This document shows positions 1 through 7,909 of a stretch of DNA of 64,000 bases, one piece after another. The DNA lies in NCBI GenBank assembly GCA_018660835.1, contig JABJJN010000011.1, positions 149,067 to 213,066 on the forward strand. Reading direction: 5' to 3'. Every line of letters begins with the position of its first letter. The stretch's first letter is position 1. Origin of the DNA: Gemmatimonadota bacterium. GTDB lineage: Bacteria; Latescibacterota; UBA2968; UBA8231. The notes below the pieces were generated by a model, which was not told the origin of the DNA, did no database searches, and saw nothing but the letters and a program-made list of their open reading frames with translations. The position numbers and the translations under genes were made by a program.

Positions 1-1
1 T

Positions 2-670
2 GCGACCCTCGGTACAGTCGTCGTCGAACGGATTCTCGACATGGTTTGGCTGATATTCTTTGTCGGTCTCTCATTGGCCCTCCTACCAGGGCAACTCGAG
101 GCAGAATACCCTGGTCTTACAAGTGGCGCGCTGCTGATGCTGGGTGGGTGTGCACTTCTGGCCGGTCTGTTGGGCTACGTCTGCGTAAAAGGTGATGACG
201 GGATCCACTTCGTCCATCAACAAATAGCGAGAGTCTCTACACGCCTTGCCAATCCTGCGGCGGAGATTCTGCGTAAGTTCGTCATCGGGCTCAGCAGCGT
301 ACGCGGCCACGGTTCCTATCTTAAGATTCTGCTCCTATCCGCTGCGCTCAATGGCGGCTACATCCTCATCATCTATGAGTCCTTCAAGGCTTTTCACCTG
401 GAAGTCGCCCCCCTAGGTCTGGATGCGGCAGCCGCCATTGTCGTGATGGCCGTCTCATCAATTGGCATCGTCATCGTCACGCCGGGTGGTATCGGCTCGT
501 ACCACTTCCTCTTCGCCAACACGTTGGAAGTTCTCTACAACGTCGATGCGGCGACGGCACTCGCCTGTGCCACGGCCGTGCATGCTCTGGCGAATTTGAC
601 GTATCTGACCCTAGGCCTGCCAGCGCTATTGATACAGCGACATCGAGCCAGTCAGCGAGCCGCCGACTAA
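2..670 (+). CDS. Lysylphosphatidylglycerol synthase/UPF0104-like membrane protein, C-terminal part (5' cut by window)
   Basis: The reading frame is open from base 2, so the gene begins left of the window. The first visible residues (ATLGTVVVERILDM) match the conserved start of a helix in the UPF0104/AglD-like flippase family, where a T(V/I)VVER motif is typical. About 222 residues with four to five hydrophobic segments are visible, including SIGIVIVTPGGIGSYHF, the family's conserved Pro-Gly-Gly-xG turn. Members are inner-membrane proteins that move or modify lipid-linked substrates; the substrate cannot be read here. The ORF-track start at 41 is an internal Met. The gene converges on the minus-strand cassette with 34 bp between stops. 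Confidence 0.75.
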   Translation, partial: ATLGTVVVERILDMVWLIFFVGLSLALLPGQLEAEYPGLTSGALLMLGGCALLAGLLGYVCVKGDDGIHFVHQQIARVSTRLANPAAEILRKFVIGLSSVRGHGSYLKILLLSAALNGGYILIIYESFKAFHLEVAPLGLDAAAAIVVMAVSSIGIVIVTPGGIGSYHFLFANTLEVLYNVDAATALACATAVHALANLTYLTLGLPALLIQRHRASQRAAD

Positions 671-704
671 CGCTCGGGACAGCAAGCCTGGCATGGTGAC
701 GAGG

Positions 705-3407
705 TTAGTACTGCAGTGACGACACGGCTTTGCTGATCATAGCAAAAGCGGCACAGAACATTCCTATCAGCGACATCCCCACACCGAAGCCTACCGTCAG
801 AACCATAGCGTATTGTCGCCACTGCTGCCGTCCATACTTGCGCCAGAAGTAGAACCGTGCCAGCAGGGCTCCGAAGATCATCGGCAGCAGATTGTGCGGG
901 ATGCCCAGGACAGATTGTACGTAGCCCCAGATCATGAAGATGGGTAGGCCAAAGAACGACATGGTGAAGTAGAAGACGAGGCCAAAGGCCCCGCCGAAGA
1001 GGATGATCGGCCACTTGTGACCCTTAAGTGGATGCCGAAAGTCCCGCTCATCTACCGCTCCGTCACCATCATCATCCTGCCCATTGACCAATTCCTCATC
1101 AACAAGCCCATCGCCATCATTGTCACGGCCATCGCCGGTGTAACGCAGATCTCTCCATAGTGCCATGAACAGCAAGGGACGATCCGCCGAACGCTGCAAA
1201 AACTCTCCGTCAAATGTCGGCAAGCGATCCACTTCGAAAAGGAACGCGAGAGAGTCGACTCCCACTCCACCATCCACCTGGGCACGAAAATTCGGATTCG
1301 CCGAGTTCACGACCTCACCCCGTTCCGGCCACACAAGCTGGGGTGGTGGCTGCACGCTGTGTGAATCTCGAGAAGCGAACTCCCCGCCCCTCACCTGGGC
1401 CATGTCAACGACGCGAGCCGGGACCGCTGTGGGGGCTGCCCCCGAGCCGAAATTGCTGTAGAAATAACCGGTCTGGGACCATCGACCGTAAGTGCGTTTG
1501 TTTGGATCGGCAATGTCGACGTCATCCGTGACACGCACACGCCAATACCACCATTGGCGATCCTGCAGATTTGAAGGGCTCCAAACGGCCTGGTCGGCCT
1601 CTACAAGCTCGCCCTCAACTTGCTCCCCCTCTGTCCACATTTGACTGTACATCGTACTCGAATAGAACAGGGCCTGATCAAATGCTTTCAGAGGCCACAT
1701 CACCTGGGCATAGGGATAACTGTCCGATGGAATCGGACCCATCCGCCAAAGGAAACTCCAATACATCAGACTCACGGCGAAAACAATGGGTAGCATGAAG
1801 ATCTCGGCCTTGAGCAGACTCGAAAACCGCATCCCCGTTAATTCGACAACACGAAATCCCTCGGCGTGGCCCCCATAGTTACGCGTCGGGAAGGGCACGA
1901 ACCAGATGTCCACGCCGCGATAGCCGGTGAGGAAGATGATCGCTTCGTTGATGTAAGGAATTGATACTTCTCGCCCGATGAGCCCATCTAGACGGGCTGA
2001 TACAAAAGACATGATCGGTGCATAGATGAATGCAATTCCGAAAAACAGCAGCAGCATTCCCGTCGTCATCAGCGTCGGAAAGAGTGTCTTGGCAAGCACG
2101 ATCGGATACAGGCCAGCGACAGCGAAAAGGACTACACACACCCAGATATTGAAATCCCCACGACCAAGATGCTTCAGGCAATACCCACGTACTTCGGAGG
2201 GATGTCGGCACGTCGTATGTTGGCACGTCGCCGGATAGCGCTTGCCTCCAGCCCCATCGATGAGACCGGTCTCATCAAGCTCATCACGGCGTCTTCGCCC
2301 CGTGGCCATCACCTGATAGACGCTGATGATGGTCACCGCCAGGGTGATACCGATCGAAAATGCACGCCAGAAATCAACACCCGTAGCAATCTGTGTACGG
2401 ATCGTGTCCATGCCGATGAGCCAACTCGGCAACAGGCCCTCAGCATAGAGAAAGGGACTGATGGCGGTGTGGAAGATGACACCGATAAAAGATCCGACGA
2501 CACCCCAGAATGGCGCATACAGACCGGCCATGATCGTGCCAAGACTCAGTGTGATTCCCAACGGCGCCGCTGGAATCAGATTGCCCAAATAGGGCGTCAG
2601 ATCCCAGAATGGAATGGGGATCAGCATGATCTTCTTGCCGCCGAGGATCTCAGTAAACACGGGCAGGCCGACGTAAATCAGACCAAAGGCGCTGCCGATG
2701 ATGGCGCCCACAGAAAATACGGGCCACTTCCACGTCTCCTGCTCGTCGCCACTCTCCTCGGCGAGGGCCATCGCCGACAGAGCAGACATAGGAGCCGTAG
2801 GAAAGGGCAGCTGTTCACGGTCCGATGTCAGTCGAAACAGCAGGTAACCGGAAGTAAACCAGGCAATGCGGCCAACGATGGTGCCCACCACGAGTAGGCC
2901 GATCGGCCAGATCCAGTCCTCGTGCAGGAATGTCCGCAGGGCCAACGCCTCTGAGTCAGGCGCCGGTACCCACCAGTCTGGTAGTAACCGCGAAATGCCG
3001 AATTGTTCAGCCTGTGCCGAGCGCACGAAATATTGCCGAAACAGAAGATCCAGAAATGCGCCTTCTTCGCGCGCCACCAACGCCGACGCAACATAGACGA
3101 GCAGGTATATCTCCTGTCGCCGCAGGGTCGTGAAAGAACGCTTGGCGACTTCAAGGAAGAGAATGACCGTCACCCATTGCGCCGCAGAGCCAATCGATCC
3201 GCCTGTCACCAGGCCCAGATACATCTCGCCCGGTGTCATGATCAGCGAGATGAAGATGACACCGATAATGGTTCGTAGAGTGAACCCCTCGGCAAACTGA
3301 TCCGGCGGCTCCAGCAAGGAGCGAAACTCCTCCACTTCTTCATACTGCTTCGAGCGCCGGCCCCGCCATCTGTCCATGAGGCCGCGTCGGGGTTTGTCCT
3401 CACTCAT
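705..3407 (-). CDS. Large polytopic membrane protein, OPT/DUF6785-like permease
   Basis: A 900-residue protein with many hydrophobic helices, first gene from the right end of a coupled cassette but last to be transcribed. Roughly residues 40-560 form the main permease-like part, resembling oligopeptide-transporter-type and DUF6785-like proteins. At about residues 394-412 a cytoplasmic-loop-like stretch carries C-x4-C-x9-C-x2-H, a possible zinc site. A long polar segment (about 560-830) follows and ends in an Asp-rich stretch with two DxDGDGxxDE copies, resembling calcium-binding thrombospondin type 3 or dockerin loops. Further helices follow. Its start overlaps the stop of the M28/FtsX gene by 4 bp, so it is probably translated with it. 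Substrate unknown; the family assignment is tentative. Confidence 0.6.
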   Translation of the reverse strand: MSEDKPRRGLMDRWRGRRSKQYEEVEEFRSLLEPPDQFAEGFTLRTIIGVIFISLIMTPGEMYLGLVTGGSIGSAAQWVTVILFLEVAKRSFTTLRRQEIYLLVYVASALVAREEGAFLDLLFRQYFVRSAQAEQFGISRLLPDWWVPAPDSEALALRTFLHEDWIWPIGLLVVGTIVGRIAWFTSGYLLFRLTSDREQLPFPTAPMSALSAMALAEESGDEQETWKWPVFSVGAIIGSAFGLIYVGLPVFTEILGGKKIMLIPIPFWDLTPYLGNLIPAAPLGITLSLGTIMAGLYAPFWGVVGSFIGVIFHTAISPFLYAEGLLPSWLIGMDTIRTQIATGVDFWRAFSIGITLAVTIISVYQVMATGRRRRDELDETGLIDGAGGKRYPATCQHTTCRHPSEVRGYCLKHLGRGDFNIWVCVVLFAVAGLYPIVLAKTLFPTLMTTGMLLLFFGIAFIYAPIMSFVSARLDGLIGREVSIPYINEAIIFLTGYRGVDIWFVPFPTRNYGGHAEGFRVVELTGMRFSSLLKAEIFMLPIVFAVSLMYWSFLWRMGPIPSDSYPYAQVMWPLKAFDQALFYSSTMYSQMWTEGEQVEGELVEADQAVWSPSNLQDRQWWYWRVRVTDDVDIADPNKRTYGRWSQTGYFYSNFGSGAAPTAVPARVVDMAQVRGGEFASRDSHSVQPPPQLVWPERGEVVNSANPNFRAQVDGGVGVDSLAFLFEVDRLPTFDGEFLQRSADRPLLFMALWRDLRYTGDGRDNDGDGLVDEELVNGQDDDGDGAVDERDFRHPLKGHKWPIILFGGAFGLVFYFTMSFFGLPIFMIWGYVQSVLGIPHNLLPMIFGALLARFYFWRKYGRQQWRQYAMVLTVGFGVGMSLIGMFCAAFAMISKAVSSLQY
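1040..1145 (-). other. Asp-rich DxDGDG repeat segment, putative calcium-binding loops
   Basis: Within the 900-aa permease, about residues 755-790, two copies of the pattern DxxDNDGDGxVDE/DDDGDGAVDE follow each other. Spaced Asp and Gly residues of this kind coordinate calcium in EF-hand-like and thrombospondin type 3 repeats. The segment sits in a long polar loop just before a C-terminal helix bundle, which fits an extracytoplasmic location. The calcium role is inferred from the motif only. Confidence 0.5.
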
Positions 3408-6400
3408 GCCAGCCCCCTCTCATCGACAAACACCGCATCCGATCCAGCTGCCAGCATTTTGCGCGCAGCGTCCTTGTGGTAGGCCTTGTCTCCATCTGCC
3501 ATGGTATGCCAGAGAAGGAACTCCTTGCGCAAGGCATTGAAGAAGCCGGAGTTCACTCGCTGCCAGTATGTGTCCTGGCCACTGAGTCGCTGGATATAGA
3601 CTTCAACGCCATAGGCACCTCTGGTCGAGCTTGGCGTGAATTCGATCTGCACAAACTGACTGACCCCCATGTCAAAAGGAGCCAGCCACAGTAGCAACTG
3701 CAGCGCCAACTCGCGTTGCCCTTGTGGGTTCTGGTCTGTAATGACGCGAACCTTGTCGGCATACAGAACGCCGATGGACTCCTCTCCGTACGCGTTAAAG
3801 AAGCCGGCGAGGAAGCCGGTGATCCCATCCACCTCGGTCTCCCCCACCATGAAGGGAAACTCGAAGCTCCATTCATCCCCTTCCGGCGGTGGTGGTTGCC
3901 AACGGCGTACTGTATCAGGAACCGCCGACCGCGCAGCCAACTGGGCCGGATAGAGCGTCGACAGCATGACGACGGCCATCACCATCAACGCTGAAACGAT
4001 GGCGGCAAGAGACGAGTAGTTGAGGCTTAAACCACTGAGCAGATCGAATGTGACCAGGACCTTGCCAAGTCCCTGGCCGAAGAGATAACCCAAGGTGACA
4101 CCGATCACCGCATACACGCAGGCCTCAGCAATGAACAACAAGGCAATGTGCATCGGTGCCAGCCCGACCGAAGAATAGATGCCGATTTCCCGAAAGCGTT
4201 CATAGACAGCCCCCATCATAGCATTCAACACGATGAGGGCAGCGATCAGCATCGGCACCAACAGTGCCTCCATGCCTTCTACGGAGGTGATCCCCATGGA
4301 GGTGTAGGAGGCAACGGAGATCTGCTCGCCATCGCGAAGACCCGCAAACAACGTGCCCGTGATACGCACGAGATAGTCTTCAATCAGACTCTCGACAGGG
4401 GCGTCGGAGCGCAGTCGAATGCCAATGGAGCGCAGATCACCAAACACGACCTGCAGCGTGTTGTATGGCATGATGAGAACGTTCTCGGCCGACAAGTGCA
4501 CGAAGGGCCGCACATCAAACTGAACTTCGTCCTCCACCACAACCATCGTCGGTCCAGCCCCCGGGCCCAGGGCATCCGTCGACGACATCTGGAAATCCGC
4601 CGGCGTCAGAGGTTCGCCATCGAGATCGGTGGCGGACTCGAAAATGGCCGCTTCGAACAGGCCAATCACCGCAAAGCGCTTGCCGAAAATCTGGACTTGC
4701 GCCGTACCCGCTTCGACTGCGGCAGAATCGATCCCGAGTGGCTCGGCCATTGCCATGGGCAGAAGGCATACTTCCTCATCTCCCTCAAGGAGCCAACGGC
4801 CCGCGACAAGATCGTTGCCTAATCCGGTAACCTCACGCTCCTGGGGTGTAAGTCCCACCATCGCGGACGCCTGTACACTGACCGAATCCCACCGCACTTC
4901 GGTGTAACGTTTCTCCTCCTGGAAATAGGAGATATACCACCCCCGTGGGGCGACGACACCATAGTTCTCAAAGTGTGAGCGAGCGTAGTCGAGATTCACC
5001 GTCATGAGGCCATTCCAGCCTCGATCTCTGATCAGAACACCTTCGTAGGTTCCCTCATGATCGAGGTTGAATACGAGGAATCGGACATCAGGCCGGAAAG
5101 AGGTGAAGGACAGGACGGTAAACGTGAGCAACGTCAGCGTCAGCAAGGTCAATCCCGTTCGCAAGCGACGACGCCGCATGTTGGAGATACCGAGGAGGAA
5201 GGCAGCATACGCCGCACTCAGGCGGCTGATATCCGTCTGATGGACCTTCGCCTTTGCCGCTTGAAATTCCTTGAGAAAGCGGTTGAAGCGGCTTGAGACC
5301 AGCCCCAGCACAAAGATGGCCATCGCCATGATAGCGAATGCCAGAAGAATGATCAGGGGATGGGCGATATCGAAGGCTGGATGAACTTGCGAAATCAGTG
5401 TCCAGATGACGAGCAGTAGCGCCCCAAATCCACCGATCTGCCAGCGCACGTCAGCAAAGGAAAACAGCAGGCGCTCGCCGAAAAAGGCGGCGGGAATCAC
5501 GAGGGCAAGAAAGAAAACAATACCCGAGATCACATCATTCAGCGTTGCCACCACCTCCGGATAGGCGCGCATGGTGACCCCGAGTCCAGCACGCACGTGG
5601 CCGATGTAGTCCGACCAGCGCAATTCATCTACCGCAGTCTGCGCATTATGGAGTAGTCGCTCGCCTGCTCCATGAAGCCGCGTCAAACGCTGATTTTCGA
5701 TGGCGTGCGTTCGCATCATATGCAGACGAGCGTCATTGAGATTCCACATGTCACGTAGTGCGAGCAATTCCGTTGGCAACATGGGGTGCGTCGACAGATC
5801 GTAGCCGACGCCTTTCGCTTCGACCTCGTTGGCACCACCCTGGCTGTTGATGAACAACATCCTCTGGGTCGCCGTCCCGACGAGCATCTTCAGTCTACGA
5901 TCATCCTCGTCCGCCTCTCGTGGTGCATAGATCACAGCCAGATCCGTCGACCACAGGCCACCGAAGAAGTAACCGAATTGGCGTGGGGCGATGCCGCCAT
6001 TGTCGATGATCTTCATCCCCCGGAGTCCGCGCAGAATATTTGGACTCGTCAACCCGTAAAGAGTCTTTGTCACAGTTGGAAAAACGACGATGGTCTTGGT
6101 GTCTGTTGCCCAGCGCACGGACCAGTTCAGGCGCCCACTAGAGAGGGCCTTGCCATGAAACTTCGCAGCACGAGTACTCAGGTCCGGGGCATAGACGACA
6201 TCCCCTGTCTCTTCATCCAAACCGAAGGCATTGATGGAACTGCCTCCCGTATACAATCCTGGAATCGTCGCTTCCCCTTCCTCATCCGTACGAAAGACCC
6301 TGCCATAGTCGACGCCCTTGTGCGTCCCTCCATTGACGAGGACCACCGCATTGGCAATCGCACGATCAGGGGTCTCACTGCGCCGGGGAAAGGCTCTTAC

Positions 6401-7909
6401 TCTTACTCTGTGGGTACGCAACCGATCCTTCAGTACGGGGCCAAAATCCTCCAACCCCGTAAACAGCGCCGTATCCGCGAAAGACGCTGACAACATCTGG
6501 CTGAGAAACCGGGCTTGTCGGTCCAGGTGATCGAACTGCACTCGGTCAGGTGTATCAAGAGGCGTATTCACCTGAAACCGCGCGTCATGCACCGTGACGA
6601 AGGCCAACGCCGGTAGCCCCACATCGAGGGCGACTTCGCTGTCGACGGACACACCGTCTGGCACGAAGGTGGACCAATCCATTCCTCTGATCGGGCTGAT
6701 CCCATTCACGAGCACCCGTGACGGGTCGCGTCCCAGACCAGGAGCCACAGCCTCAGCGTAGCGCGTGAAGCGTCTCCCGAAGGGCACGAAAAAACGCTTG
6801 AGTCCAAAGTCGTAGGTGTTGTTCCAGATCCCTAGCTGGTCCGTCTTCGTCGACAGATCGAGGCTGATGAACAGTTTGGTTGGCAGTGGCTCGAGCAGAC
6901 GCTTGGCATAGTAGGGATGTGTACGGATGTGCCGATTCAGGAAATCGACGACACCACTCATCGCCTGGAAGTGGGCACCGGTGAACAGCAGCAGCACCGT
7001 ACGTTCCGGCGGATGATCACGCAGATGGCGAGCGACCTCGAGCAGAGCCGCCGCACTGCTGGCCGACTCGGCAGAAGGAGCCAATGAAGGCGTCGTCGCT
7101 ACGCCATCGTAATAGGCCTGCACAATGATTCGATCCCGCGCGAGTGTCGAATCTGTTCCAGGGATCTCAATCCACAGATTCCAGGCGGTGCGCTCACGCC
7201 AGTTCATGCGACTGTGCAGGCTCACATCAAGCTCCTCGCCAGGTGTGAGCAGACGCCGACGCAGTTTCTCCCCTTGGGCCGCATCAATCCAGAAGCGTGG
7301 AATATTGACAGGCTGCAACATCGACTTGTCTAGGGTCTGGCGATACGTCGCCTCATCCGGCGCGATAAAGACAGCCGCAACTGCCCCCAAAGCTGCCGCC
7401 CGCAGCCAGTGGTCCCAAGAGTCGAACTCCATCAGGGCGATACTACCGTCGAGACGACGCCCGTCGAAGTCTTCGTATTCGCCCTTGCCCAGATACACCA
7501 GTGGACCAGAGATGCCTGCAGGACCGGTCGTGGTCGTGCGCGGACCATTCGGCCACAGTCCATAGATTGTGAGATCCCGCGCTTCATCGAGCAAACGCAG
7601 AGTGCTGTGTCCCCCCACTTCAACGGGCACCGTCACAGACAGGGTCTCTTGGCGAACCGCACCGAGGTCAAGATCCTCGATCTGCGTGCGAATCCAATTC
7701 GCCGCATGCTCAGCACCCGAGTGGCCCGTCAACCGCGACGCATGGGAAGCGAGCTCCTCAACAGTGGCACGAACGCGTTGCTGAGGGTCATCGATCTCGA
7801 TAAGGCGGGTCGCACCCACAACACTGGCGCTCAACAGCAGACCCAGCACGATACCGATCTGGCGGCAACCAGAATCCCATCCACCTCGCGTCTGCATGGG
7901 GTGTTTCAT
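3404..7909 (-). CDS. Degenerate M28 peptidase-like domain fused to FtsX/MacB-like permease
   Basis: A 1501-residue fusion. A signal-like helix (about 18-33) precedes an M28 aminopeptidase-like fold (about 50-480) with a PA-type insertion. Helices appear near 790-850 and 920, and a typical FtsX core with RFREIGIYSSVGL lies at about 1215-1350. The zinc ligands of M28 look lost: the HYD motif reads YYD (about 265), the ND of the NDNASG motif reads AES (about 281), the catalytic EE pair reads AH (about 307), and the final His of HTPxDTPDR reads Asn (NTPLDTPDR, about 447). It is therefore probably a binding rather than hydrolytic domain. No ABC ATPase is encoded next to it. It overlaps both neighbours by 4 bp (upstream DUF6785-like permease, downstream OPT-like protein), so the three are likely one functional unit. 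Confidence 0.75.
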   Translation of the reverse strand: MKHPMQTRGGWDSGCRQIGIVLGLLLSASVVGATRLIEIDDPQQRVRATVEELASHASRLTGHSGAEHAANWIRTQIEDLDLGAVRQETLSVTVPVEVGGHSTLRLLDEARDLTIYGLWPNGPRTTTTGPAGISGPLVYLGKGEYEDFDGRRLDGSIALMEFDSWDHWLRAAALGAVAAVFIAPDEATYRQTLDKSMLQPVNIPRFWIDAAQGEKLRRRLLTPGEELDVSLHSRMNWRERTAWNLWIEIPGTDSTLARDRIIVQAYYDGVATTPSLAPSAESASSAAALLEVARHLRDHPPERTVLLLFTGAHFQAMSGVVDFLNRHIRTHPYYAKRLLEPLPTKLFISLDLSTKTDQLGIWNNTYDFGLKRFFVPFGRRFTRYAEAVAPGLGRDPSRVLVNGISPIRGMDWSTFVPDGVSVDSEVALDVGLPALAFVTVHDARFQVNTPLDTPDRVQFDHLDRQARFLSQMLSASFADTALFTGLEDFGPVLKDRLRTHRVRVRAFPRRSETPDRAIANAVVLVNGGTHKGVDYGRVFRTDEEGEATIPGLYTGGSSINAFGLDEETGDVVYAPDLSTRAAKFHGKALSSGRLNWSVRWATDTKTIVVFPTVTKTLYGLTSPNILRGLRGMKIIDNGGIAPRQFGYFFGGLWSTDLAVIYAPREADEDDRRLKMLVGTATQRMLFINSQGGANEVEAKGVGYDLSTHPMLPTELLALRDMWNLNDARLHMMRTHAIENQRLTRLHGAGERLLHNAQTAVDELRWSDYIGHVRAGLGVTMRAYPEVVATLNDVISGIVFFLALVIPAAFFGERLLFSFADVRWQIGGFGALLLVIWTLISQVHPAFDIAHPLIILLAFAIMAMAIFVLGLVSSRFNRFLKEFQAAKAKVHQTDISRLSAAYAAFLLGISNMRRRRLRTGLTLLTLTLLTFTVLSFTSFRPDVRFLVFNLDHEGTYEGVLIRDRGWNGLMTVNLDYARSHFENYGVVAPRGWYISYFQEEKRYTEVRWDSVSVQASAMVGLTPQEREVTGLGNDLVAGRWLLEGDEEVCLLPMAMAEPLGIDSAAVEAGTAQVQIFGKRFAVIGLFEAAIFESATDLDGEPLTPADFQMSSTDALGPGAGPTMVVVEDEVQFDVRPFVHLSAENVLIMPYNTLQVVFGDLRSIGIRLRSDAPVESLIEDYLVRITGTLFAGLRDGEQISVASYTSMGITSVEGMEALLVPMLIAALIVLNAMMGAVYERFREIGIYSSVGLAPMHIALLFIAEACVYAVIGVTLGYLFGQGLGKVLVTFDLLSGLSLNYSSLAAIVSALMVMAVVMLSTLYPAQLAARSAVPDTVRRWQPPPPEGDEWSFEFPFMVGETEVDGITGFLAGFFNAYGEESIGVLYADKVRVITDQNPQGQRELALQLLLWLAPFDMGVSQFVQIEFTPSSTRGAYGVEVYIQRLSGQDTYWQRVNSGFFNALRKEFLLWHTMADGDKAYHKDAARKMLAAGSDAVFVDERGLA

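Noticed and set aside
2169-2897. Plus-strand 242-aa ORF inside the permease gene
   Set aside because: It lies fully antisense to the 900-aa protein, whose own frame has clear helices, and shows no domain; high-GC shadow.
5786-6490. Plus-strand 234-aa ORF
   Set aside because: Antisense shadow of the M28-like domain, with a basic, low-sense composition and no ribosome binding site.
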